A stretch of DNA of 34,241 nucleotides from an uncultured Bacteroidota bacterium (GCA_903882805.1 CAIRYK010000094.1:1-34241); one strand, 5' to 3'. Counted from the first letter of the stretch, positions 16,755-24,752 are shown. Made by a program: numbers and translations. Notes: a model not told the origin generated them from the letters alone.

Positions 16755-17420
16755 TCAGAACATATATGCAACTCTGAGACATAGCAAATTATTGAACTGC
16801 CCTTGATTACCATAACTAAAACCGGCAGGAACTTTTTCGATTGGCCGAATAGAAATAGCCGAATACTGGAAGCGAAATCCTGCGTGTAAGTGTTTGTGGA
16901 CTTTGGCGCTAATGCCTACTATGTAGGTAACATCTGTGTTTGAAAATGCATTGCTGATAGGGTCTACGTTTGCTGGTTTATCGGCAAGTATCCACTCCTT
17001 ACTACTTACCAGTCGCGCATAGCTCATTCCAGCATCTGCGTCTAACTTGCCAATTTTATAGTGTATAGTAACCGGAACTTCCACGTAATTCAAATTCATG
17101 TAGTATTTTTCTACGTAGGTACCAATTGCAACCGATTCACTAATTTGCTCTCCCCTACTACCCTTCTCAGTATAAATAAGTTCCATACTAGCTCCGAATT
17201 TCTGAGAAAAATGAACATAAACTATACCGCCTGCATGAATACCTACTTTATGATAACCATAAAATGAATCGCCGTCTACCTGACTGAAATTTGCGCCAAC
17301 AATCAATCCTCCGGAGAATACTTTAGGCTCTTCTAAGTAGTAGCCGGATTGTCCAAGAGTATTTGTTGAAGTGATGCTGCACACAATACAGGTAAAAAGT
17401 ATGGAAAGTCGAGTCAGCAT
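16755..17420 (-). CDS. Outer-membrane beta-barrel protein (PorT type)
   Basis: A 221-residue protein with a signal peptide at about residues 1-23 (ends TLGQ). The mature part alternates amphipathic strands: GGLIVGANFSQVDGD, VGIHAGGIVYVHF, KFGASMELIYTEKGSR, YMNLNYVEVPVTIHYKI, LHAGFRFQYSAISIRPI, and it ends in aromatic Phe (LRVAYMF), the outer-membrane insertion signal. This is the OMP_b-brl_2/PorT-like family common in Bacteroidetes. PorT itself is a type IX secretion component, but most relatives are uncharacterised eight-strand barrels. A TACCTTTA sequence at 17464-17457 is a near-consensus -7 box. Confidence 0.85.
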   Translation of the reverse strand: MLTRLSILFTCIVCSITSTNTLGQSGYYLEEPKVFSGGLIVGANFSQVDGDSFYGYHKVGIHAGGIVYVHFSQKFGASMELIYTEKGSRGEQISESVAIGTYVEKYYMNLNYVEVPVTIHYKIGKLDADAGMSYARLVSSKEWILADKPANVDPISNAFSNTDVTYIVGISAKVHKHLHAGFRFQYSAISIRPIEKVPAGFSYGNQGQFNNLLCLRVAYMF

Positions 17421-17492
17421 GGCATTTTACTAATAGTGTAAGTTAAAGTGTTAGTTTAAAGGTACCTATATCTCCGTTTATTAGTCATTGTT

Positions 17493-18176
17493 TCATTGCT
17501 TTTTAAGGTCTATGAAGTCTATATCTACAACATCATATAGCTGTAAGGCCTTGTATTGGTAGTGCCACCATTCGGTGGGCACATGAGTAAAACCATATTT
17601 TCTCAACGTTTGTCGCAGAAGTCGGCGGCTTGCTATAATATAGGATGGTAGCTTGGAAAAGTCGTGATGCGCTGTATCTGTGAAACTATCGAACCCGGTT
17701 CCCATATTGAGCTCTTTACCTGTCTTCAGATCGGCGAGGGTGACGTCGATTGCAATACCTCGGTTATGATTACTTCCCTTGCGTGGATTTGCTGTATAAT
17801 GTTTGTCTGTAGACAACTGCCAGATGGTGAGCGTATGCCTGTACGGTCGGTAAGCGTCATATATTTTAAGCGTAAGTCCAATTTTATTCAATTCTGCCTG
17901 TGCAAGTTTTAATTGTTGTGCTGGTATTTTTCGCAACCAAGTAGTTGGATTAGTGTATATTGGTTTATGACAACAGTTTTGATTTGTAGCGTACCGTAAA
18001 TCAATAATTATATTGGGTATGTATCTTTTTATTTCCACAAATTCCTGAAATGGATCTTTGCTATTGCTTGTTTTTAACTCTGCAATTGTACGGACCACGT
18101 GCACTCGTGTGGTATCAGGCGCCTGCGCTGGCGCAACAAATGGCGAAAATAATAACGATAAAAAAAGCAACTTCAT
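17493..18176 (-). CDS. ddpX: D-alanyl-D-alanine dipeptidase, VanX/DdpX family
   Basis: I start at the ATG at 18176 (227 residues), where MKLLFLSLLFSPFVAPAQ forms a signal peptide; the frame is open to 18284 but the added residues are not secretory. The zinc-dipeptidase motifs are intact: R110 in YDAYRPYRH, S135-N-H137-N-R-G-x-A-x-D144 (zinc ligands His and Asp), and E202-W-W-H205 (catalytic Glu and third zinc ligand). VanX-type enzymes hydrolyse D-Ala-D-Ala. With a signal peptide and no van ligase or reductase nearby, this one more likely recycles peptidoglycan-derived dipeptide in the periplasm than confers glycopeptide resistance. No operon partner is evident. Confidence 0.9.
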   Translation of the reverse strand: MKLLFLSLLFSPFVAPAQAPDTTRVHVVRTIAELKTSNSKDPFQEFVEIKRYIPNIIIDLRYATNQNCCHKPIYTNPTTWLRKIPAQQLKLAQAELNKIGLTLKIYDAYRPYRHTLTIWQLSTDKHYTANPRKGSNHNRGIAIDVTLADLKTGKELNMGTGFDSFTDTAHHDFSKLPSYIIASRRLLRQTLRKYGFTHVPTEWWHYQYKALQLYDVVDIDFIDLKKQ

Positions 18177-18490
18177 TTTTTGGGGCGGTATCTCTATACT
18201 GACTGCGCAATTTAAGTAATCTACAAGGTAGTTGCATAATATTCGATTATTACGCACGATGTTGTAACTCCTATGCGACAGCACTTTTCAATTTTGCACA
18301 TTGCTATTTGCCGAATAGTAATACTGTAGGGCTATTTGATAATTATATATGCAAATTGAATAACCAACTAAATCTGAGTATACTGTGTCTTATCTCAATA
18401 AGTTCAACGCCAATTGTGTTAAATCATTTTGTACAAGGAATGAGTACATTTATGCATTTTCGCGGCAATAAATACCACCAAACATAAAAA
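18177..18490. other. Divergent intergenic region without a recognised gene
   Basis: About 310 AT-rich bases between the dipeptidase and the secreted-protein gene. I see no perfect TAnnTTTG box. TACATTTA at 18445-18452 (plus) matches seven of eight positions and could serve the gene at 18491. Confidence 0.45.
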
Positions 18491-18976
18491 ATGGGTAATA
18501 AAAATTACAGGAATATACTTTCATTAGGTTTTGCGATTATATTTTCATGCACCACCCATGCTCAAGACAGGGCTGCAAAAACATGGGTGCACGATAAAAA
18601 GAATTGTCATCATTTATTGTCCAATTCGTTTCAATGCAACTGGCATTTTTCCGACCTGAAAAATAAACTAAACGGAACTATAGTGACAATAGATAAGCCG
18701 CCAGTGTTGCAAAAAGATGCACCTGTAGCAACTGTATTTATAGTAGCCGCTGGAAAAGACACAATCAGGGTAATTGCTGAGGGTATGTTGAACAAAGACC
18801 CGGGTGAAAAGGTGACTTTTGCGCCTGCTAAGGAGCCCGAGAATGACGTACAAGTTTCTTTCGACAGAGCGTATTATTTTAGTGAGGAGAAGAAAAAAAG
18901 CAATCCAACATGTAGGGTTAACAAATATGATCAGTTAGTTATGAAAAGTGTTTGGGGTGTTTTGGTAACGAAGTAA
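18491..18976 (+). CDS. Secreted protein of unknown function
   Basis: A 161-residue protein with a signal peptide at about residues 1-24 (hydrophobic NILSLGFAIIFSCTTHA, then QD). I do not recognise the family. The mature region has four cysteines in total (two near the start, CHHLL and FQCNW, one late, NPTCRV) if the signal-region cysteine is included, and ends in a strand-like MKSVWGVLVTK. The order of strands (GTIVTIDKPP, ATVFIVAAGKDTIRVIAEGML, DVQVSFDRAYYF) suggests a small beta-sandwich. It is monocistronic, followed by a strong bidirectional terminator. Presumed periplasmic or extracellular. Confidence 0.65.
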   Translation: MGNKNYRNILSLGFAIIFSCTTHAQDRAAKTWVHDKKNCHHLLSNSFQCNWHFSDLKNKLNGTIVTIDKPPVLQKDAPVATVFIVAAGKDTIRVIAEGMLNKDPGEKVTFAPAKEPENDVQVSFDRAYYFSEEKKKSNPTCRVNKYDQLVMKSVWGVLVTK

Positions 18977-19037
18977 ATCCTATTTGCTTCCATAAAGTGT
19001 CATATGTGTATAGTTGTAAATATGTATTTCCCAATAC

Positions 19038-19072
19038 AACAAAGGCTGTCCCAAAATGAGACAGCCTTTGTT
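19038..19072. terminator. Bidirectional terminator
   Basis: A perfect 13-bp stem (arms 19038-19050 and 19060-19072, core AAAGGCTGTC) with a 9-base loop, between convergent genes. The T-run on the 3' side is short, so part of the termination would rely on stem strength. Confidence 0.8.
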
Positions 19073-19090
19073 TATGAATAGATTTTCTGT

Positions 19091-20269
19091 TTAGTTGAAT
19101 GCGTTAATTCCTGTTACATCCATACCCGTAATGAGTAGGTGTATGTCGTGAGTGCCTTCGTAGGTTACCACAGATTCCAGATTCATCATGTGTCTCATAA
19201 CGCTGAATTCACCGGTAATTCCCATACCGCCTAATATTTGGCGAGCTTCGCGGCTAACTTTCAGCGCTATGTCGCAACTATTACGCTTTGCCATAGATAT
19301 CTGTGCTGGAGTGGCTCTGTCTTCGTTGCGTAAAACGCCCAAACGCCAGTTAAGTAACTGACTTTTAGTGATTTCAGAAATCATCTCAGCCAGTTTTTTC
19401 TGTGTGAGCTGGAATCCTGCTATAGGTTTACCAAACTGAATGCGCTGTTTAGAATAACGCAATGCAGTGTCATAACAATCCATTGCGCAACCTAAAGCGC
19501 CCCAGGCAATACCATAGCGCGCGCTCGAAAGACAGGTTAAGGGCCCTTTCAAGCCTTTTATACTTGGGAATATGTTCTCTTTGGGCACTTTTACGTTATC
19601 AAATACCAACTCGCCTGTGGCAGATGCTCTTAATGACCATTTACCGTGTGTTTCCGGCGTTGTGAAGCCCTCCATGCCGCGTTCTACAATAAGACCGCGT
19701 ATGTCGCCAATTTCGTCCTTAGCCCAAACAACGGCTATGTCTGCAAACGGCGCATTCGATATCCACATTTTAGCGCCATTGAGTATTACATGGTCTCCGG
19801 CATCTTTAAAGTTGGTAACCATACCAGCAGGATTTGAGCCATAATCTGGTTCTGTAAGCCCAAAGCAGCCCATCATTTCGCCTGTTGCAAGCTTAGGCAG
19901 GTATTTATGTTTTTGCTCTTCACTACCAAACTTGTAGATAGGAAACATTACCAGCGAGCCTTGCACAGAGGCTGTAGACCTCACGCCTGAGTCGCCGCGC
20001 TCCAGTTCCTGCATCATAATGCCATAAGAAATATAGTCGAGTCCTGCGCCGCCGTATTTTTGAGGTACAAACGGACCGAAACAACCCAAATCGCCTAAGC
20101 CTTTGATGATTTGTTTCGGGAATTCAGCTTTCTGAGCTGCATCTTCTATTATGGGCGATATTTCTTTCTTCACGTAAGCGCGCACACTATCGCGAATCAG
20201 TTTGTGCTCATCTGTAAGTAACTCATCCACTAAGTAATAGTCCGGATGCTGATATAAATCCTTTTCCAT
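19091..20269 (-). CDS. gcdH: Glutaryl-CoA dehydrogenase
   Basis: A 392-residue acyl-CoA dehydrogenase of the glutaryl-CoA type, which oxidises and decarboxylates glutaryl-CoA to crotonyl-CoA in lysine, tryptophan and hydroxylysine breakdown. Diagnostic residues are present: the ERGDSGVRS segment with the carboxylate-binding arginine R97 and the catalytic glutamate E371 in TYEGTHDIH. Other signatures are GCFGLTEPDYGSNPAGM (134-150), QRIQFGKPIAGFQLTQ (275-290), QILGGMGITGEF (344-354) and the terminal TGMDVTGINAF. The start at 20269 is supported by a perfect -7 box at 20301-20308. No other lysine-degradation gene is adjacent; it shares its upstream region with the sigma factor gene. Confidence 0.93.
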   Translation of the reverse strand: MEKDLYQHPDYYLVDELLTDEHKLIRDSVRAYVKKEISPIIEDAAQKAEFPKQIIKGLGDLGCFGPFVPQKYGGAGLDYISYGIMMQELERGDSGVRSTASVQGSLVMFPIYKFGSEEQKHKYLPKLATGEMMGCFGLTEPDYGSNPAGMVTNFKDAGDHVILNGAKMWISNAPFADIAVVWAKDEIGDIRGLIVERGMEGFTTPETHGKWSLRASATGELVFDNVKVPKENIFPSIKGLKGPLTCLSSARYGIAWGALGCAMDCYDTALRYSKQRIQFGKPIAGFQLTQKKLAEMISEITKSQLLNWRLGVLRNEDRATPAQISMAKRNSCDIALKVSREARQILGGMGITGEFSVMRHMMNLESVVTYEGTHDIHLLITGMDVTGINAFN

Positions 20270-20293
20270 GTTTTGTTAAAGTTGGTACTAAAA

Positions 20294-20343
20294 TGTGTCG
20301 CAAAGGTAGCATTTTTGGCATATTGGTCTAATTTTGCGACACA
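20294..20343. promoter_or_regulatory. Symmetric divergent promoter: paired -7 boxes in an 11-bp inverted repeat
   Basis: Arms TGTGTCGCAAA (20294-20304) and TTTGCGACACA (20333-20343) are perfect inverted repeats 28 bases apart. Each arm ends in the TTTG of a perfect outward-facing TAnnTTTG box: TACCTTTG on the minus strand (20308-20301) for gcdH, and TAATTTTG on the plus strand (20329-20336) toward the sigma gene. The repeated CGACACA would therefore be the initially transcribed sequence in both directions. The arrangement suggests either a shared operator or a fortuitous promoter pair. Confidence 0.6.
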
Positions 20344-20489
20344 ATAAAGTGTTATAATAATCCCTCATTTTGCTTTATAGGCTTATAACTAATATTCATA
20401 ACCCTCAAAAGCATGGTCCAGAGCGTATCTCGGGCGATTATTTATTTGTAACACTTATTTGTGAATAAATTAGTCAATTGTGGAACGTA

Positions 20490-20519
20490 TTTTGTGCAGT
20501 GTTATTAAACAGATCTTTG
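20490..20519 (+). promoter_or_regulatory. Candidate proximal promoter of the sigma factor gene
   Basis: TTTTG at 20490-20494 and GATCTTTG at 20512-20519 (seven of eight -7 positions) are 17 bases apart. This gives a leader of about 60 bases before the ATG at 20589, against about 245 from the distal box at 20329. Confidence 0.4.
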
Positions 20520-20588
20520 GCAGTAATGTGTAATCATTAACAACATCACTATCAGCATTCTTTAAACAGTAAAAATAATTTACAATAT

Positions 20589-21446
20589 ATGAGGCAGTTA
20601 AAGATTGCCACCCAGATTACAAACAGAGATTCACAGGCGGTCGAGAAATACTTGCAGGAAATCAGCAAGATATCGATGATCACACCGGAAGAAGAAACCA
20701 CACTTGCCCAGAAAATACACATGGGCGACCAGCGCGCGCTGGAGAAGTTGGTGAAATCAAATCTTCGATTTGTAGTTTCAGTGGCCAAGCAATACCAACA
20801 TCAGGGGTTGTCGTTGAGCGACCTGATTAATGAAGGAAATCTGGGTTTGATCAAGGCGGCACAACGCTTTGATGAAACCAAGGGTTTCAAATTCATTTCC
20901 TATGCGGTATGGTGGATTCGTCAGAGCATTTTGCAGGCTTTAGCCGAGCAAGGTCGTTTGGTACGTTTGCCACAAAATAAAATAGGCACCTACAACAAAG
21001 CCAACAAAGCATTTATTGCATTTGAACAGGAAAACGAGCGTGAACCAAGCACAGAAGAGCTGGCCGACATCCTGGATATGAGCGAAACCGAAGTTACGAA
21101 CATATTTACCAGCAATACGCGTCATACATCGCTTGATGCACCTGTACATGAAGCCGAAGACGTAGCTATGGGCGACCTGCTGGAAGGTAGCAGCGATACC
21201 GACGACGACGTAATGAAGGATTCGCTTCGCAATGAGATTCGCAGAATACTAAAATCGTTAAGTATCCGTGAAGCTGAAATACTTGCCGCTTATTTCGGAC
21301 TAGAAGGCGACAGCGGACCAAGCATTGAAGAGATTGGCGAAAAATACGACCTTACTAAAGAGCGTATACGGCAGATAAAGGAAAGAGCTATTAAACGCTT
21401 GCAGAAAGCACGCTATAGTAATGCGCTGAAAGTTTATTTGGGATAA
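20589..21446 (+). CDS. rpoD: Primary sigma factor, Bacteroidetes SigA/RpoD type
   Basis: A 285-residue sigma-70 factor lacking region 1.1, the size of the Bacteroidetes housekeeping sigma that recognises TTTG/TAnnTTTG promoters. Region 1.2 is at about 14-44 (AVEKYLQEISKISMITPEEE). Region 2 (about 50-128) includes the core-binding NLRFVVSVAKQYQHQGL, SDLINEGNLGLIKAAQRFD and the -10-reading KGFKFISYAVWWIRQSI. Region 3 follows NKIGTYNKANKAF. Region 4 (about 215-280) contains the helix-turn-helix SIEEIGEKYDLTKERIRQIKERAIKRLQ. It is a single gene with a long leader. The perfect -7 boxes found elsewhere in the window fit this factor. Confidence 0.96.
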   Translation: MRQLKIATQITNRDSQAVEKYLQEISKISMITPEEETTLAQKIHMGDQRALEKLVKSNLRFVVSVAKQYQHQGLSLSDLINEGNLGLIKAAQRFDETKGFKFISYAVWWIRQSILQALAEQGRLVRLPQNKIGTYNKANKAFIAFEQENEREPSTEELADILDMSETEVTNIFTSNTRHTSLDAPVHEAEDVAMGDLLEGSSDTDDDVMKDSLRNEIRRILKSLSIREAEILAAYFGLEGDSGPSIEEIGEKYDLTKERIRQIKERAIKRLQKARYSNALKVYLG

Positions 21447-21472
21447 TCATTGTTATTTTATGCATCTTTACT

Positions 21473-21502
21473 ACAATGGAGCGGCTTAAACCGCTCCATT
21501 GT
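21473..21502. terminator. Hairpin between sigma factor and DinB-like genes
   Basis: A perfect 12-bp GC-containing stem (arms 21473-21484 and 21491-21502) with loop CTTAAA, lying between convergent genes. No clear T-run follows on either strand, so it is a probable but not ideal terminator. Confidence 0.65.
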
Positions 21503-21507
21503 CATTC

Positions 21508-21978
21508 TTATAATTCTATCCCAAATTGGCGGAGGTGGTGTGTGCCGTGTTTGTGCAGTAGCTGAACCTGTTGCTCGAAGTTCAGGTTACCGAAAAACGG
21601 ATTGGGTAACAGTTTTTCTGGTTCATTTTCATAAACGCTCAAGAAATCATCAATTTCGGTTTGCAACTCCACAATTGCTTCGGCTTTTGATGCTAATCTG
21701 TAAGGAGGCGGAGTATCGGGCATTAGCGAATATGGCGTATTTTCAGGAAAAGGCTTTTCGCTCATCAGGAAGCCTTGTGCTTTTAGGATCTTATCTTCTG
21801 GTGTCACAGAGGCTGTTGTTGTTTTGCCGCTGGCTATACGCATGTAGTCGCTCATGTGCTCAATCATCTGGCGCACATCCATTTTGCCCCATTTACGTAG
21901 AGCGTCTTCAGGCAATGCGTGAAGCAAAGCTGTAAATTTCTGTTTTAGAAAGTCTGCTTTTGTTGCAAGGTTCTCCAT
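21508..21978 (-). CDS. DinB-superfamily / DUF1569-like protein
   Basis: About 156 residues from the ATG at 21978 (MENLATKADFLKQKF); the frame opens at a TTG at 22014, but that lies inside a long inverted repeat and is less likely. The protein resembles the four-helix DinB/DUF1569 metal-binding fold: a helix with MDVRQMIEHMSDYM holding the first His, and the C-terminal HKHGTHHLRQFG with two more ligands three residues apart. Relatives are thiol transferases or proteins of unknown function. DUF1569 proteins have roughly this length. Control by the dyad at 21994-22041 is plausible. Confidence 0.7.
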   Translation of the reverse strand: MENLATKADFLKQKFTALLHALPEDALRKWGKMDVRQMIEHMSDYMRIASGKTTTASVTPEDKILKAQGFLMSEKPFPENTPYSLMPDTPPPYRLASKAEAIVELQTEIDDFLSVYENEPEKLLPNPFFGNLNFEQQVQLLHKHGTHHLRQFGIEL

Positions 21979-21993
21979 TGTAGTAGTGTCATA

Positions 21994-22041
21994 ATTGCAA
22001 ATCAGCAAACTCAATAATGTTGTAATTTACTGATTTGCAAT
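21994..22041. repeat. 16-bp inverted repeat upstream of the DinB-like gene
   Basis: Arms 21994-22009 and 22026-22041 (outer 12 bp perfect, ATTGCAAATCAG and its complement, then one mismatch and three more pairs) flank a 16-base spacer. The dyad lies between the stop of moxR (22056) and the ATG at 21978. No T-run follows, so an operator is as likely as a terminator. Confidence 0.7.
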
Positions 22042-22055
22042 GGATTATCCGTTTA

Positions 22056-23021
22056 TTATAAAAGTTGTTTAATCAGTGATTCCTGTGTAATTCCTTCTGC
22101 CTCTGCTTTGTAATTGCGCAACACACGATGGCGTAATACAGGCATAGCCATAGCTTTTACGTCTTCGATGTCTGGACTATATTTACCATTAAGCAAAGCA
22201 TGGCATTTAGCGCCCAAAATCAGGTATTGAGATGCGCGCGGACCTGCTCCATACGCAATGTATTGTGTGGCTACTGGATTGGGGTTTTTAGGTCCCGGGC
22301 GTGTTTTTTGCACAAGTCCTACAGCGTACTCAAGCACATTATCTGGCGCAGGCACCCTTCTTACCAATTCCTGAAAATATAAGATATCTTCACCTGTCAA
22401 TACTTTTGTAATTTCGGCTGTCTTTGCACCTGTAGTATTGCGCACAATCATTACTTCTTCTGCAAAACTTGGGTAGTCGAGCGTTACCTGAAACATAAAA
22501 CGATCGAGCTGCGCTTCTGGAAGAGGGTAAGTACCTTCTTGTTCAATAGGGTTTTGAGTGGCGAGTACAAAAAACGGAGCCGGTAGTTTGTATAATGTGC
22601 CTCCTGCTGTTACGTTGCGTTCCTGCATGGCTTCAAGCAGCGCTGCCTGTGTTTTGGGCGGAGTACGGTTGATTTCATCTGCAAGTACTATATTGGCAAA
22701 AATAGGGCCTTTAATGAACTGGAAATGACGTTGCTCGTTGAGTATCTCAGCGCCAACAATGTCGCTCGGCATAAGGTCGGGAGTAAATTGTATTCGTTTG
22801 AAGGAAAGGTCAAGCGCGTCTGCAATTGTTTTTACCAGAAGTGTTTTCGCCAGTCCCGGCACCCCTACCAGCAGGCTATGACCATTGCACAACACAGAGA
22901 TGATTAGTTTTTCTACTACATCGTCCTGCCCTACTATTACCTGCCCTATTGCCTTACGTATTTCGGAAACCTTTACTTTTAGCGCGGTTGCCGCCTCTAT
23001 ATCTGTTGCGTATGCGTGCAT
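22056..23021 (-). CDS. moxR: MoxR-family AAA+ ATPase
   Basis: I prefer the ATG at 23021 (MHAYATDIEAATAL, 321 residues, the usual MoxR length) over the first codon of the open frame at 23108. MoxR ATPases act as chaperone-like factors that mature or activate partner proteins, often with VWA-domain partners. In this numbering the Walker A is GVPGLAKT (53-60), Walker B VLADEIN (112-118), sensor 1 ATQNP (154-158), with PLPEAQLDRFMF as the arginine-finger region. The C-terminal lid includes GAGPRASQYLI. In most Bacteroidetes moxR is followed by a DUF58 gene and VWA/BatA genes on the same strand; here the next gene is a DinB-like protein, so the partner genes are missing from this locus. Confidence 0.92.
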   Translation of the reverse strand: MHAYATDIEAATALKVKVSEIRKAIGQVIVGQDDVVEKLIISVLCNGHSLLVGVPGLAKTLLVKTIADALDLSFKRIQFTPDLMPSDIVGAEILNEQRHFQFIKGPIFANIVLADEINRTPPKTQAALLEAMQERNVTAGGTLYKLPAPFFVLATQNPIEQEGTYPLPEAQLDRFMFQVTLDYPSFAEEVMIVRNTTGAKTAEITKVLTGEDILYFQELVRRVPAPDNVLEYAVGLVQKTRPGPKNPNPVATQYIAYGAGPRASQYLILGAKCHALLNGKYSPDIEDVKAMAMPVLRHRVLRNYKAEAEGITQESLIKQLL

Positions 23022-23061
23022 TGTTTTTATTGCTTTGTTACTATTAAAGCGGGAAGTTCTA

Positions 23062-23069
23062 TTATTTTG
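23062..23069 (+). promoter_or_regulatory. Near-consensus -7 box for the MazG-like gene
   Basis: TTATTTTG matches TAnnTTTG at seven of eight positions and lies 23 bases before the ATG at 23093. Confidence 0.4.
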
Positions 23070-23092
23070 CGTAAACAAACAAATTCTTATTA

Positions 23093-23428
23093 ATGCCGGA
23101 TATAACAATAAGCGAAGCGCAGCACAAAGTAGACGAATGGATTAAGACTATCGGTGTAAGGTATTTCAATGAGTTGACCAATTTGGGAATACTTATGGAA
23201 GAGGTGGGCGAACTTTCGCGACTTATGGTGCGCAAGTATGGAGAGCAATCATTTAAGGAAAGCGACAAAAACAAAGAACTTGCCGACGAAATGGCCGACG
23301 TTCTCTGGGTGCTTATTTGCCTGGCCAATCAAACAGGAATTGACCTCACCTCAGCTCTCGAAAAAAACTTTGAGAAAAAAAACATCCGCGATAGCGAACG
23401 ACATAAAAACAATGAAAAGTTGATATAA
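23093..23428 (+). CDS. MazG-like nucleotide pyrophosphohydrolase
   Basis: A 111-residue all-helical protein of the MazG/YpjD family, which hydrolyses nucleoside triphosphates to monophosphate and pyrophosphate, probably cleaning up abnormal nucleotides. The magnesium-binding pattern is visible: EEVGELSRLM (36-45, an E-E-x-x-E motif) and, about 20 residues later, DEMADVLWVLICLANQTGIDL (E-x-x-D). The N-terminus ITISEAQHKVDEWI and the length fit a single-domain dimeric enzyme. It is transcribed divergently from moxR and ends at a hairpin shared with sucD. No toxin partner is present, so it is not a mazEF-linked gene. Confidence 0.85.
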   Translation: MPDITISEAQHKVDEWIKTIGVRYFNELTNLGILMEEVGELSRLMVRKYGEQSFKESDKNKELADEMADVLWVLICLANQTGIDLTSALEKNFEKKNIRDSERHKNNEKLI

Positions 23429-23432
23429 AAAA

Positions 23433-23459
23433 TAGCCGGTCGCTTATCGCGACCGGCTA
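23433..23459. terminator. Terminator shared by sucD and the MazG-like gene
   Basis: A perfect 11-bp GC-rich stem (arms 23433-23443 and 23449-23459) with a 5-base loop. On the minus strand it is followed by a T-run, making it a strong terminator for sucD; on the plus strand the tail is A-rich. Confidence 0.85.
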
Positions 23460-23485
23460 AAATATATTAAAAAATCTGTTTGAAA

Positions 23486-24367
23486 TTAAGCTTTTGATGC
23501 TGCCAAAACGTCTGCCATAGTTTTACCTATGTCTGCAGGACTATCTACTACGTTGATACCGCACTCTTTCATGATTTTCATTTTTGCAGCGGCTGTATCA
23601 TCTGCTCCGCCTATTATTGCGCCTGCATGCCCCATACGGCGACCTGCTGGCGCTGTTTGGCCGGCAATGAAACCTACTACTGGTTTGTGCATATTGTTTT
23701 TGAGCCAGTATGCAGCTTCTGCTTCCATATTGCCGCCTATTTCCCCTATCATGACGATGCCGTCTGTTTCAGGATCATTCATCAGCAATTCAACCGCTTC
23801 TTTAGTTGTTGTGCCAATGATTGGGTCGCCGCCAATACCTATTGCTGTTGAAATACCCAGCCCAGCTTTCACTGCCTGATCTGCAGCCTCGTAAGTCAGG
23901 GTACCAGATTTAGATACGATGCCTATACGTCCTGGTTTGAAAATAAAACCAGGCATAATACCTACTTTAGCTTCGCCAGCGGTAATTACTCCAGGACAGT
24001 TAGGTCCTATCAAACGACAGTCGCGCCCTTTTATGTATTCGCGGGCTTTTACCATGTCTTGAACAGGAATACCCTCTGTAATACAGATAATCACTTTAAT
24101 ACCTGCGTCGGCTGCTTCCATCACTGCATCGGCTGCGAATGCCGGCGGCACGAAAATAATCGATACATCGGCTCCGGCGCCATCTACGGCATCCTTTACT
24201 GTGTTGAACACCGGACGGTCTAAGTGTTGCGTTCCACCTTTACCAGGTGTAACGCCGCCCACTACGTTAGTGCCGTACTCTATCATTTGGCTTGCGTGGA
24301 ACGTGCCTTCCGTACCCGTAAAGCCTTGAACTATAACCTTTGAATCTTTATTTACTAAAACAGCCAT
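23486..24367 (-). CDS. sucD: Succinyl-CoA ligase (ADP/GDP-forming) alpha subunit
   Basis: SucD, 293 residues, carries the CoA-binding and phosphohistidine site of the TCA-cycle enzyme that converts succinyl-CoA to succinate with formation of ATP or GTP. Visible features are the CoA-binding Rossmann segment ([23 protein letters not shown]), GPNCPGVI (121-128), [13 protein letters not shown] (152-164) and the phosphorylated histidine H247 in [14 protein letters not shown]. The length matches the family. The beta subunit gene sucC is not adjacent, so the two subunits are encoded separately here. A perfect -7 box at 24394-24401 drives the gene alone. Confidence 0.97.
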   Translation of the reverse strand: MAVLVNKDSKVIVQGFTGTEGTFHASQMIEYGTNVVGGVTPGKGGTQHLDRPVFNTVKDAVDGAGADVSIIFVPPAFAADAVMEAADAGIKVIICITEGIPVQDMVKAREYIKGRDCRLIGPNCPGVITAGEAKVGIMPGFIFKPGRIGIVSKSGTLTYEAADQAVKAGLGISTAIGIGGDPIIGTTTKEAVELLMNDPETDGIVMIGEIGGNMEAEAAYWLKNNMHKPVVGFIAGQTAPAGRRMGHAGAIIGGADDTAAAKMKIMKECGINVVDSPADIGKTMADVLAASKA

Positions 24368-24393
24368 GAGCCTAATTGAGTTTTTGAATGGTG

Positions 24394-24401
24394 CAAAAAT
24401 A
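24394..24401 (-). promoter_or_regulatory. -7 box (TATTTTTG) for sucD
   Basis: Reads TATTTTTG on the minus strand, a perfect TAnnTTTG match 26 bases upstream of the ATG at 24367. Confidence 0.6.
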
Positions 24402-24412
24402 GCAGATTTTAT

Positions 24413-24503
24413 GAGAATTGGTATTATAGTCTGCCAAAAATATCATTTGTACCAATTTTCTGTCACAAGTCAGATTTTTCACGATCTTACTATTGGAACC
24501 AAT
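24413..24503. repeat. Cluster of AATTGG(T/A) inverted motifs upstream of sucD
   Basis: GAGAATTGGTA (24413-24423) is inverted as TACCAATTTTC (24450-24460, ten of eleven positions), and a third dyad ATTGGAACCAAT lies at 24492-24503. They could be binding sites for one regulator. Confidence 0.4.
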
Positions 24504-24752
24504 TGAAGCAAGCCTATTTTAAGATTAGTTCAGTTGCAGATTTTAAAAGGCTACTATTCTCAAAACGACTAACTGCGCAAATGAATACTGATTGTTAAGC
24601 TTTCTTCAAATCGCTAAACCAAAATTGTTGCTGATTTTTTATGCAACTGCAAGCAAATTTTTAAGAAATCTCTCCAAAAAACAATTTGCTACCAAGGTAA
24701 AAGTATTGTACCATATATTTTTCATTGAAGAAACGAGTCAATTTTGGGTTTA

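Noticed and set aside
17493..18176. Vancomycin-resistance gene
   Set aside because: VanX-type residues are present, but there is a signal peptide and no VanH, VanA-type ligase or VanRS nearby.
21450..21935. 161-residue open frame on the plus strand after the sigma factor
   Set aside because: It is antisense to the DinB-like gene, starts inside the terminator region and is Cys/Arg-rich without recognisable features.
23093..23428. MazEF-type toxin-antitoxin locus
   Set aside because: The protein is MazG-like only; there is no adjacent toxin or antitoxin gene.
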